From WLJO01 sp032117595 (GTDB taxonomy: Bacteria; Actinomycetota; Acidimicrobiia; Acidimicrobiales; Ilumatobacteraceae): DNA of 8,533 nt. Made by a program: the position numbers and the translations under genes. This document shows positions 1 to 6,382 of the stretch, piece by piece (positions within the stretch are counted from its first letter, which is position 1; each line of letters starts with the position of its first letter). The stretch covers positions 1 to 8,533 of the forward strand of contig JAULYZ010000124.1 of assembly GCA_032117595.1 (NCBI GenBank). The letters are read 5' to 3'. Under the pieces are notes generated by a model, which was not told the DNA's origin, made no database searches, and worked only from the letters and a program-made list of their open reading frames with translations.

Positions 1-1
1 C

Positions 2-775
2 CTCGGTGTCGTACTCGGTTCTGGCGGCGTGGCGCTCGTCGTGCTCGCCATTGCGCGCAGTCAGGCGTGGGGTTGGCTGAGTCGGGAGACACTCGGCTCG
101 ATGGCCGTCGGCCTCGTCCTCTTCACCGTCGTGGCGCGGCGATCGATGCGACACCCGCGGCCGCTGGTACCGCCCGCGCTCGCCCGACACCGGCAGTACC
201 TCCTGCTCACGTTGGCGGCCATCATCCAGCAGGTCGGCTTCTTCAGCTACTTCTTCTCCCTACCGCTCGTGCTCACGGGAGCATGGGGCTGGTCCACCGT
301 CGAGGCGGGCTGGGCGATGGCTGCGTCGATGTTCATCTCCGCACTCGTGGTGTTCCCGTGTGCGCGCTGGGCGGAGCGTCACGGCTACAACGCGATGATC
401 CAGGTGGGAGCCGCCATGGTCATCGCTGCGTGCGCATGGTGGATCATCACGTTCTCCACCTCGCCGAACGTGGGCTGGGCGCTTGCTCCCGGCATCGTGG
501 TGCTCGGGATCGGCAGTTCCATCACGGGGAACTTCGTGTCGAGCTCGGCGCTCTCCCACGTTCCACCGGCGTACATGGGCCAGGGCAACGCTCTTCACCA
601 GATGTGTCGCCGCATCGGCGGTGGGATCGGTGTCGCCCTCACCATTGCGCTCATCGGCGAGTCGCGCGACGCCGAGCCGCTCCTGCACGGCGGGCAGCGG
701 GTCTGGACCCTGCTGATCGTGGTTCATGTCCTCATGGCGGCGACTTTTGCCATGGGGCAGGTACGTTCACGGTGA
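2..775 (+). CDS. MFS transporter, DHA2-type (14-TM drug/proton antiporter), C-terminal part only
   Basis: Partial gene: the reading frame is open from base 2 and the start lies outside the window. 257 residues remain, about half of a 14-helix transporter. Roughly eight hydrophobic segments are visible. The pattern AWGW, then a helix, then a charged stretch with RPLVPPAL (residues about 53-60) is typical of the loop between helices in the EmrB/QacA (DHA2) group. The later GQGNALHQMCRRIGGGIGVAL (from about residue 192) matches the G-x-G-N...R-x-x-G-G-x-x-G motif of the same group. By family, it would export small hydrophobic compounds from the cytoplasm using the proton gradient; the actual substrate is unknown. 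The stop codon overlaps the SURF1 start by one base (TGATG), so the two are probably translated together. The family call is firm and the subgroup likely. Confidence 0.88.
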   Translation, partial: LGVVLGSGGVALVVLAIARSQAWGWLSRETLGSMAVGLVLFTVVARRSMRHPRPLVPPALARHRQYLLLTLAAIIQQVGFFSYFFSLPLVLTGAWGWSTVEAGWAMAASMFISALVVFPCARWAERHGYNAMIQVGAAMVIAACAWWIITFSTSPNVGWALAPGIVVLGIGSSITGNFVSSSALSHVPPAYMGQGNALHQMCRRIGGGIGVALTIALIGESRDAEPLLHGGQRVWTLLIVVHVLMAATFAMGQVRSR

Positions 776-1572
776 TGTTCCGGTTCCTCCTGCGGCCCCG
801 GTGGGTGATCTTCAGCGCCGTGATGGCAGCCCTCGTGGTCGTGATGGTGAACCTTGCGCTCTGGCAGCTCAACCGCCACCAGGAGCGCAAGAACCTCAAC
901 CGAACGGTGGCGGAACGTCTCGCCCTCGGACCGGTTCCCTACGAGCCATCGCTGCTCCCCGGATCGGACCCTGCACTTGCGTCGCTGCGCGAACTCGAGT
1001 GGCGCCAGATCACCGTCAGCGGCACGTACGAGCAGGGCGCACAGGTACTCATCCGTGACCGCTCCCTCGAGGGCGCTCCGGGCTTCAACGTGGTGACACC
1101 GCTGCGCCTCGCCGACGGTCGGTTCCTCGCGGTGCAGCGCGGCTGGGTGGGTGCCACCACCGAGGTGGCGCCGGCGGCACCCACCGGCGACATCGAACTC
1201 GTAGGCCGTCTCCGTGTCGGTCAGCGCAAGAAGCACTCGTGGGAGAAGGCCGACCCGGCCGAAGGCGTGCTCGACCGCCTCAACCGCGTCGATATCGCCC
1301 GGCTCGACCAACAGATCGATGGCGATGCCGTGCCCATGTACCTCGAGGTCGTCACGAGCGAACCCGCCGACGATGCCGTGGCCTTGATCCCGCTGCCGGA
1401 GCGCACCTCGGGGCCCCACTTGTCGTACATGGTGCAGTGGTTCGTGTTCAGCCTCGCCGCCATCGCGGGCTGGTGCCTCGTGGTGCGCAAGGCGGTGCGC
1501 GACCGCCGGAAGAAGGCCGCACGCGAGGCAGCGGCAGCTGCTGCTGCAGCCTCGCCCGCCGTCAGTCAGTGA
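775..1572 (+). CDS. SURF1 family cytochrome c oxidase assembly protein
   Basis: 265 residues, a usual length for bacterial SURF1. It has the family's two-helix layout: an N-terminal helix at about 10-29 followed at once by the signature LWQLNR (29-34), a long extracytoplasmic domain, then HLSYMVQWFVF (215-225) leading into a second helix ending near 237. The tail is basic and ends in eight consecutive alanines (codons at 1528-1551) before SPAVSQ. SURF1 proteins help insert haem a into subunit I of aa3-type oxidases; the conserved His of the HLSY-x-x-QW segment (H215) has been implicated in haem handling in the Paracoccus protein. The ATG shares its A with the MFS stop codon and no good Shine-Dalgarno is placed before it, so translation probably depends on reinitiation. 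The last seven bases overlap the convergent hydrolase gene. No other oxidase gene is in the window. Confidence 0.93.
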   Translation: MFRFLLRPRWVIFSAVMAALVVVMVNLALWQLNRHQERKNLNRTVAERLALGPVPYEPSLLPGSDPALASLRELEWRQITVSGTYEQGAQVLIRDRSLEGAPGFNVVTPLRLADGRFLAVQRGWVGATTEVAPAAPTGDIELVGRLRVGQRKKHSWEKADPAEGVLDRLNRVDIARLDQQIDGDAVPMYLEVVTSEPADDAVALIPLPERTSGPHLSYMVQWFVFSLAAIAGWCLVVRKAVRDRRKKAAREAAAAAAAASPAVSQ

Positions 1573-2498
1573 CCGCGCTCGATCATCGCCATCCGACGGA
1601 ACTGCTCGACGATGTCGGCTGAGCGGTGCGTCGGGTCGAGCGACCGGTACACCGTGTCGACGTTCACCGCGATACGGCCGAACTCTCCCCACGACCCGAA
1701 TCCGTCGAGAGCAATGTCTCGCGCCGCATCCCACGCATCCATGCCTGCAGCGAAACGCCCGGTCGCCTCGCGCTGCACATAGGCGAGGTAGTCGCGGACC
1801 TCGGTGATGCCAGCCTTGTCGGTGACCGGCCCGTGTCCCGGCACCACCGTGTCGATGTCCATCCCGAGCATGAGGTCGCAGGCGTCGATCCAGTTCGAGA
1901 GCGGCCCGGCCCACACAATGGGTGTGCCACCGATGAAGAGGATGTCGCCGGTGTACACGGTGTTCGCGTCGGGCACCACGACGAGGGTGTCGCCCTGGGT
2001 GTGGGCGGGACCGACCTCGATGAGCTCGACGACCCGTCCGCCCACCTCGATCTCGAGCCGTCCGTCGAACGTGCGGGTCGGGAAGGTCGGCTCGATCCCT
2101 GCAAAGTCGAAGGCACCGAAGAAGCTGCGAAAAAGTTCGCCGACCTCACCGGGAGCTCGGTTGAGCGCATCGAGCATCGACGGCGGGACCTCGGGCATCT
2201 CGCGCGCGGTGGCGGCCGACGAAATGATCTCGGCGCCGGTCACCAACTCGTTGCCGAACCAGTGGTCGCCGTTCGCGTGCGTGTTCACGAGCGTGGTGAT
2301 GGGCGCCGACGAACTCCACGGCTTCATGATCTCGAGCATGGTTGCCGTGACACGCAGATCGAACAGCGTGTCCACGAGGAGCGACGCACCGTCGCCGACC
2401 ACCAATCCGGCGTTGCTCCAGCCCCAACTGCCGTCGGGCTGGAGGTAGGCGAGGCACCCGTCGCCGAGTTCGTGCAGTCCGCAGGCGTAGTGGCTCAT
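1566..2498 (-). CDS. MBL-fold metallohydrolase with H-x-N-x-D-H metal motif
   Basis: 310 residues from the chosen ATG at 2498, which follows the GMC stop by seven bases and has a weak GAAG five bases upstream. An in-frame start further upstream (2564) would lie inside the GMC gene and adds an unrelated arginine-rich stretch, so I rejected it. Metallo-beta-lactamase motifs appear in order: NTHANGDHWFGN (72-83; H74, D78, H79), AHTQGD (H166), YTGD (D185) and PGHGP (H222). The canonical second histidine of H-x-H-x-D-H is Asn76. The residues after 230 are helical and may cover the active site. The fold typically hydrolyses thioesters, lactones or other esters with one or two zinc or iron ions. The substrate cannot be told here. 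Last gene of the minus-strand run, so it may open a product of the upstream oxidations. The 3' end overlaps SURF1 tail to tail. Confidence 0.86.
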   Translation of the reverse strand: MSHYACGLHELGDGCLAYLQPDGSWGWSNAGLVVGDGASLLVDTLFDLRVTATMLEIMKPWSSSAPITTLVNTHANGDHWFGNELVTGAEIISSAATAREMPEVPPSMLDALNRAPGEVGELFRSFFGAFDFAGIEPTFPTRTFDGRLEIEVGGRVVELIEVGPAHTQGDTLVVVPDANTVYTGDILFIGGTPIVWAGPLSNWIDACDLMLGMDIDTVVPGHGPVTDKAGITEVRDYLAYVQREATGRFAAGMDAWDAARDIALDGFGSWGEFGRIAVNVDTVYRSLDPTHRSADIVEQFRRMAMIERGH

Positions 2499-2505
2499 TG
2501 CCGCT

Positions 2506-3822
2506 TCATAACATGCTGGCGAACCGCTCCGCCACGGCCACCGTGCTGAGGTGCGTGTTCGCACGCGGGAGATCCGGCATCACGCTCGCATCGCACACAC
2601 GCAGTGCCTCATACCCGACCACGCGGCACTGCGGATCCACGACCCGGCCCATGGCACACGTGCCCGATGCATGTACGTAGTCGCCGAGGCTGGCCCGCAC
2701 ACCCACCGCATCGGTGGGTGGCACTGCGGCATTGCCGAGTCGGCGGAGGGCAGGGTGCTCGAGCAGGCGTACCAGCAGCGCGATGCCTGCATTCAGCCGG
2801 CGCTCGTCGGTCTCGTGCGAGAGCAGTCGGAAGTCCACCACCGGGTCGTCGAACGGGTCGGTCGAGGCGAGGCGGACGGTGCCCGTGGACTGCACCTCCA
2901 TGAGTGCAACCATGACGAGACCCACGCGCGGCACCTCTGCGCCGAGATGGTTCATCGGGAGGAGTTGCAGATCGGCCGGCGACTCACCCGAGCTCGCCCG
3001 TGCCACCACCGAGATGGGCAGCGACGACGGGTCCCAGTCGATCCCGGTGCCCAGCTCGATGGCAACGGGGAACGCCGCGTGATCCTTCAGGCCGTCGCCG
3101 ATGCCGGGTGTGTCCACACCGCTTCGCAGGAGGACCGCCGGCGAATGGATTGCACCGGCGCACACGATGACCTCGGCGGCCTCGTACTCGGTGCCGTCGG
3201 CAAGACGGACGCCCCGGGCGCGACGACCATCGAGCAGCACGCGGTCAACGTGGGCGTCGCCGCGAATGGTGAGATTCGCTCGACTGCGCGCGGGCTCGAG
3301 ATAGCAGTCGTTCGTGGACACCCGGCGACCACCTGCATCGCGGGTGAGCGGCACGGCACCGGCCTGAGCGGGGAGCGCCTCGAGCAGCGCGCGGTCCACG
3401 GGGCCGCGTTCGTGCTCGGCGGCGAGGGTGGTGACGAGAGCAGTACGGGCGAACCACGGGGCGAGCGACGACCAGTTCCACCCGGTGGCACCGAGTCGCT
3501 CCCACCGGTCGTAGTCGTCGGGGATCCCCGGGATTGCCACCATGGCATTCACGGCAGAGGAACCCCCCACGCCGCGACCCCGGCGGTACACCGAGGCATC
3601 CTGGTGTTCGGTGCGGGTGGCGAGGAGTTGAGTCCACGAACGACCCGGCTCGGCGAGAGCATCGAAGAAACTGTTGCCGCGCACACCCTCGGGTGTCTCG
3701 GAGCTGCGGTGGTCGGGGCCGGCCTCGAGGAGGAGCACCGTGCATTCCGGGCGCTCCGACAGACGAGCCGCAATGACCGAGCCGGCCGAACCCGCCCCTA
3801 CCACGATGTGTGTGTAACGCAC
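2506..3822 (-). CDS. GMC-family FAD-dependent alcohol oxidoreductase (short form)
   Basis: 438 residues, shorter than the usual 500-600 of the family, yet with all core motifs. The N-terminal FAD Rossmann motif is VGAGSAG (8-14) with the ribose-binding acidic residue in LLLEAG (E33). GMC signature 1 is GRGVGGSSAVN (82-92) and signature 2 is GAIHSPAVLLRSGV (223-236). The active-site pair is H384 in YVHASGTCAMG and H424 in ANTHLSTV, matching the His-His arrangement of glucose oxidase rather than the His-Asn of choline oxidase. The reaction is oxidation of an alcohol to a carbonyl, passing electrons to oxygen or another acceptor. The substrate domain (about 240-340) is reduced, which accounts for the short length. 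GTG start at 3822 with GAGG six bases upstream that overlaps the stop of the phosphatase gene. The mycofactocin-linked GMC group (MftG) is also compact and is an alternative I cannot test. Confidence 0.9.
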   Translation of the reverse strand: MRYTHIVVGAGSAGSVIAARLSERPECTVLLLEAGPDHRSSETPEGVRGNSFFDALAEPGRSWTQLLATRTEHQDASVYRRGRGVGGSSAVNAMVAIPGIPDDYDRWERLGATGWNWSSLAPWFARTALVTTLAAEHERGPVDRALLEALPAQAGAVPLTRDAGGRRVSTNDCYLEPARSRANLTIRGDAHVDRVLLDGRRARGVRLADGTEYEAAEVIVCAGAIHSPAVLLRSGVDTPGIGDGLKDHAAFPVAIELGTGIDWDPSSLPISVVARASSGESPADLQLLPMNHLGAEVPRVGLVMVALMEVQSTGTVRLASTDPFDDPVVDFRLLSHETDERRLNAGIALLVRLLEHPALRRLGNAAVPPTDAVGVRASLGDYVHASGTCAMGRVVDPQCRVVGYEALRVCDASVMPDLPRANTHLSTVAVAERFASML

Positions 3823-3828
3823 GGTTCG

Positions 3829-3832
3829 CCTC
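3829..3832 (-). promoter_or_regulatory. Ribosome binding site of the GMC gene, overlapping the upstream stop codon
   Basis: On the minus strand, GAGG lies six bases before the GTG start at 3822, and its GA is part of the TGA stop of the phosphatase gene (3831-3833). This supports the GTG start and suggests translational coupling of the two genes. Confidence 0.7.
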
Positions 3833-4490
3833 AGCCGAGGCCGACCAGGTGGGAGGCGTCGTTGTAGCGCTCGAGCCGCCAGCGCGTGGAGCCCAATCGC
3901 ATGAACGAGGTCACCGAGGTGTTGAGCGTGTGCAACTCGAAGCCACCGGCGATCGACAGCCGGAGGAACGATCGGAATGCCACGTCGACAACCCCGCCGT
4001 GGCAGAACACCACCACGGTCCCACCTGCGTGAGCTGCGGCAATCGCGTGGAGCGCCGTCGCCACTCGGTGGTGGAACGCCGACATGGTCTCACCGCCCTC
4101 GAAGACGGTGTGGTACGGGTCTTCCCAGTCGGGCCCGGTGCCCCACCGCTGCACGTACTCGTCGAACGTCATGCCATCCACGATCGGCCCGGGATCATGC
4201 TCCCCCACACCGGGATCGATGGCGACGGGGAGTCCGGCGAGCGCGGGCACGACGATGTTGGCGGTCTCGATCGCCCTCGGGAAGTGGCTCGCAATCACTG
4301 CATCAGGGGTGAAGTCGAGCGCAGTTGCCCAGCGGTCGCGGAGCGCCTCGGCCTGGCGGACGCCCAGGTCGGTGAGACCCTTGCAGGTGCGGTGACCGCC
4401 GATGTAGCGCTTGGCGGTGGCGACCGACTCTCCGTGGCGCACGAGCACGAGTCGGGTTCCGGTGGCGGGTGCGTCAGGTGTGGTGCTCAC
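3831..4490 (-). CDS. Histidine phosphatase superfamily protein (phosphoglycerate-mutase-like)
   Basis: 219 residues. The superfamily motif RHGES (18-22) gives the phosphate-accepting H19 and R18. PRAIETA (71-77) gives the second arginine R72, E97 in GEHDPG is the likely acid residue, and CHGGVV (163-168) gives the second histidine H164. All four phosphate-pocket positions are therefore present and the enzyme should be active. Family members dephosphorylate sugars, nucleotides, cofactor precursors or small acids; nothing here fixes the substrate, and a mutase role is less likely than a phosphatase role given the low specificity of the motifs. The GTG start at 4490 has no Shine-Dalgarno but sits seven bases after TAGCGT, so the transcript may be leaderless. 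It lies between the Rieske oxygenase (38-base gap) and the GMC oxidoreductase (8-base gap). Its presence in an oxidative gene set is unexpected. Confidence 0.9.
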   Translation of the reverse strand: MSTTPDAPATGTRLVLVRHGESVATAKRYIGGHRTCKGLTDLGVRQAEALRDRWATALDFTPDAVIASHFPRAIETANIVVPALAGLPVAIDPGVGEHDPGPIVDGMTFDEYVQRWGTGPDWEDPYHTVFEGGETMSAFHHRVATALHAIAAAHAGGTVVVFCHGGVVDVAFRSFLRLSIAGGFELHTLNTSVTSFMRLGSTRWRLERYNDASHLVGLG

Positions 4491-4497
4491 GGCTGGA

Positions 4498-4503
4498 ACG
4501 CTA
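4498..4503 (-). promoter_or_regulatory. Candidate -10 element (TAGCGT) of a leaderless promoter for the phosphatase-GMC-MBL genes
   Basis: The minus strand reads TAGCGT, then seven bases, then the GTG start of the phosphatase. TANNNT at this spacing is the known pattern of actinobacterial leaderless promoters, with transcription starting at the first base of the start codon. No clear -35 box is seen. It lies in the 38-base gap after the Rieske gene, so it would be an internal promoter of the gene run. Confidence 0.5.
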
Positions 4504-4528
4504 CGGCCCGAGGGAGTGCTTCCGGGGC

Positions 4529-5656
4529 TCAGCGGGTGAGTTCGGCGATCTGGCGGTGGAGGTGGTGATTGCCCATCTCGTTGCGACCGAACAACACGTG
4601 ACCATCACCGAGCGCCGGGAGCGCCGCATCGATCCCAAAGATGGTGGCGCAGTCCTCATCGCGCACCACCTGCTCGTAGACCACGCGCTTCTCCTCGGCC
4701 ACGCGCACCATGTCGCCCACGACGGGCTCGCGGAAGTACTGCTGCTGCGTGGTGAGCGACGCGTTCACCGTGGGCCCCGGGAAGAGCCGGCTCAACTGGA
4801 GGGTGTCGCCATGCCCACCGGACATCGACACGTTCGGGAACACGTAGTGCACGAGGCTCAGGTAGTCGGGCAGGTTCGGGTTCTCGATCGAGCGGTCGAA
4901 CTCCATCGTTCGCTTCGTGGCGAACCCGATCCGCACGTGCGGCCCATAGAGGTCGTAGGTGTTCCGGTTGGTGATGGCCTTGGTGCCGATGCTGTTCCGG
5001 TGGAGGTACCCGATGTGGTAGCCGTCGAGGTAGCCGTCGGCTGCGAGTTTCCAGTTGGGGCTCGCGATTTTCGTGACAGCGCGGTAGGGGTAGAGCGCGT
5101 CGAGTCTCAGCGCAGCAAGGGACTCCTCCATCCCGCCGAGCCATCGACGGGCGTCGAGGTCACCGTTCGGGTCGAGCACGGCGAAGATCGCGCCGACAAT
5201 TTCCTCGGTGGGCAGTTCGACCAGTCCCTGCACACCGATCTCGCCGAAGGTCTCGGCACCCGGTACGCCGTCCAGTCGACCCTGACGGTCGTAACTCCAG
5301 TAGTGGTAGTTGCACATGAAACGCTTTGCGTTCCCGCACTCCTCCACGGTGACGCGGGCGCCACGGTGACGGCAGATGTTGAGGAAGGTGCGCGCAACAC
5401 CGTCGTCGCCGCGCACCACGACGATCGGTCGGCCGACGATCTCGAAGGCCTGGAAGTCGCCCGGATCGGGGATGTCGCACGTGAGTGCAACGAGCATCGG
5501 GCGTCGGAGGAAGATCTCGTCGATCTCGCGACGCCACTGCGCCTCATCCGAGTACGAGGTGGCCGGCACCTTCATCGGCGCCGGCGCCTGGTCGGGGAGC
5601 CCGGAGGTGACGTTCGCCTGGAGGCGGTCGATCACCGAGAACAGCACCTCACTCAT
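4529..5656 (-). CDS. Rieske non-haem iron oxygenase, alpha-type (ring-hydroxylating oxygenase family)
   Basis: 375 residues. The N-terminal Rieske [2Fe-2S] domain has C95-x-H97 and, 17 residues later, C115-x2-H118. The second half reads CNYHYWSYD, where most relatives have CPYHGW-x-YD. The catalytic domain carries the mononuclear iron motif D211-x2-H214-x4-H219 (in ADGYLDGYHIGYLHRN), and a likely third ligand D335 in VVRDEDC. D211 is the conserved bridging Asp that passes electrons between neighbouring subunits in this family, so a trimeric ring is expected. The reaction is O2-dependent mono- or dihydroxylation, or demethylation, of an unknown substrate. No beta subunit, ferredoxin or reductase gene is present nearby, so electrons must come from partners encoded elsewhere. 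ATG at 5656 has GAGG eight bases upstream, overlapping the VOC stop codon. M28 is a possible later start, but the spacing favours the first. Confidence 0.93.
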   Translation of the reverse strand: MSEVLFSVIDRLQANVTSGLPDQAPAPMKVPATSYSDEAQWRREIDEIFLRRPMLVALTCDIPDPGDFQAFEIVGRPIVVVRGDDGVARTFLNICRHRGARVTVEECGNAKRFMCNYHYWSYDRQGRLDGVPGAETFGEIGVQGLVELPTEEIVGAIFAVLDPNGDLDARRWLGGMEESLAALRLDALYPYRAVTKIASPNWKLAADGYLDGYHIGYLHRNSIGTKAITNRNTYDLYGPHVRIGFATKRTMEFDRSIENPNLPDYLSLVHYVFPNVSMSGGHGDTLQLSRLFPGPTVNASLTTQQQYFREPVVGDMVRVAEEKRVVYEQVVRDEDCATIFGIDAALPALGDGHVLFGRNEMGNHHLHRQIAELTR

Positions 5657-5664
5657 CGCGCGCG

Positions 5665-5668
5665 CCTC
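5665..5668 (-). promoter_or_regulatory. Ribosome binding site of the Rieske oxygenase gene
   Basis: GAGG on the minus strand is eight bases before the ATG at 5656 and overlaps the TGA stop of the VOC gene (5667-5669). It decides the start and suggests coupled translation. Confidence 0.65.
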
Positions 5669-6344
5669 ACGCCCTCACCGGTGGTTGGTTCTCCACCGAG
5701 TTCCAGAACACCTCGTCGGGCAGCGCCACCACCTTCTCGTACGCAGCGGCGGGATAGCCGAGGTTCGGCTTCGACGGATCGGGCACCGGCTGGGCCACCG
5801 GAGCCGCAGGCCGTTCGTACCCGGCCGGAGCGATGAACTGCCGCAGCTCCTCGGCGCTGATACCGGCGAGCGACACCACCTCCGGGTCGATCCACGAGCG
5901 TTCGTCGATGCCACCACCCGTTGCGATTTCGAGGCAGAGACCCTCGGGCCCCGCGAAGTACAGCGACTTGCACATGCCGTGGTCGATGGGTCCCAGCGCC
6001 ACGATGCCCCTGCTGCGGATTCGGTCGCGCAACTCGAGCAGCTCGTCGAGCGAGTCGACGTTGAGTGCAAGGTGCTGCATGGTGCCCCCGGGCATCGGCC
6101 CGGCTGCTGTTCCAGCATGCGTGACACCGAGCTCCTGGCGCTTGGTGTTGCCCGGGTGCTGCACAAACGCGATGTAACACTCGGGGCTCAGCTCGATGAA
6201 GCCGTGGAACGTGTTCTCGACCCCGTGCATCCAGTAGAGCGCCTTGAGCTCACCGCCGAGCACATCGGTGAAGAACTCGATCTGGGCCTTGATGTCGGTG
6301 GTGCTGATCGCAAGGTGGTGAACCCCGTTCGGATGCAGTGCCAT
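5667..6344 (-). CDS. VOC-fold protein, extradiol-dioxygenase-like, with long C-terminal extension
   Basis: 225 residues. Two beta-alpha-beta-beta-beta modules are visible. Module 1 (about 7-65) starts GVHHLAI and module 2 (about 88-142) starts MQHLALNVDS and ends SLYFAGPEGLCLEI. The putative metal ligands are H10, H91 and E139. The position that holds a fourth ligand (Glu56) in E. coli glyoxalase I appears to be Ala59, by hand alignment. The two-His-one-Glu set is the facial triad of type I extradiol dioxygenases and FosA-like enzymes, so a ring-cleaving or related iron/manganese role is more likely than glyoxalase I. About 80 residues follow module 2, with SWIDPEVVSLAGI (150-162) and a proline-rich part containing DPSKPN (189-194). 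First gene of the five-gene run, 10 bases before the Rieske gene. ATG at 6344 has no Shine-Dalgarno but sits six bases after TAATGT. The fold is firm; the reaction is inferred. Confidence 0.87.
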   Translation of the reverse strand: MALHPNGVHHLAISTTDIKAQIEFFTDVLGGELKALYWMHGVENTFHGFIELSPECYIAFVQHPGNTKRQELGVTHAGTAAGPMPGGTMQHLALNVDSLDELLELRDRIRSRGIVALGPIDHGMCKSLYFAGPEGLCLEIATGGGIDERSWIDPEVVSLAGISAEELRQFIAPAGYERPAAPVAQPVPDPSKPNLGYPAAAYEKVVALPDEVFWNSVENQPPVRA

Positions 6345-6350
6345 GGACGG

Positions 6351-6356
6351 ACATTA
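6351..6356 (-). promoter_or_regulatory. Candidate -10 element (TAATGT) of a leaderless promoter for the VOC-Rieske genes
   Basis: On the minus strand TAATGT is followed by six bases and then the ATG of the VOC gene. No Shine-Dalgarno precedes this ATG, and the TANNNT spacing fits a leaderless transcript. No convincing -35 hexamer is visible in the GC-rich DNA upstream. Confidence 0.55.
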
Positions 6357-6362
6357 GGGCAC

Positions 6363-6377
6363 GGGGCGCACGGCCCC
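6363..6377. other. Short GC-rich inverted repeat between marR-like and VOC genes
   Basis: GGGGC (6363-6367) and GCCCC (6373-6377) form a perfect 5-base inverted repeat around a 5-base loop. It lies just past the MarR stop codon and in the -35 region of the VOC promoter. It has no T-run, so it is a weak terminator candidate. It could also be a protein-binding site or chance in GC-rich DNA. Confidence 0.25.
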
Positions 6378-6382
6378 ACCCG

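Noticed and set aside
67..774. Upstream extension of the SURF1 reading frame through the MFS gene
   Set aside because: The extension is Arg/His-rich shadow of the transporter. SURF1 homology begins at the ATG at 775 with the N-terminal helix.
1528..1551. GCN repeat that looks like a small tandem/palindromic repeat (gcagctgctgctgcag)
   Set aside because: It encodes the eight-alanine tail of SURF1; low-complexity coding sequence explains it.
724..1914. Minus-strand open frame (396 codons) across SURF1 and the end of the hydrolase gene
   Set aside because: It spans two convincing genes in other frames, and its translation is Arg/His-rich with no recognisable domain.
2499..2564. Upstream start for the MBL hydrolase at 2564
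   Set aside because: It would overlap the GMC 3' end by about 60 bases and adds residues unlike the family. The ATG at 2498 fits the operon spacing.
2551..3867. Long plus-strand open frame (438 codons) opposite the GMC gene
   Set aside because: It mirrors the GMC gene, has no family motifs and is rich in Arg/His/Gly as expected of antisense frames in GC-rich DNA. The minus-strand frame has all GMC signatures.
4469..5836. Plus-strand open frame (455 codons) opposite the Rieske gene
   Set aside because: Val/His/Arg-rich antisense shadow, no motif. The Rieske frame carries both metal sites.
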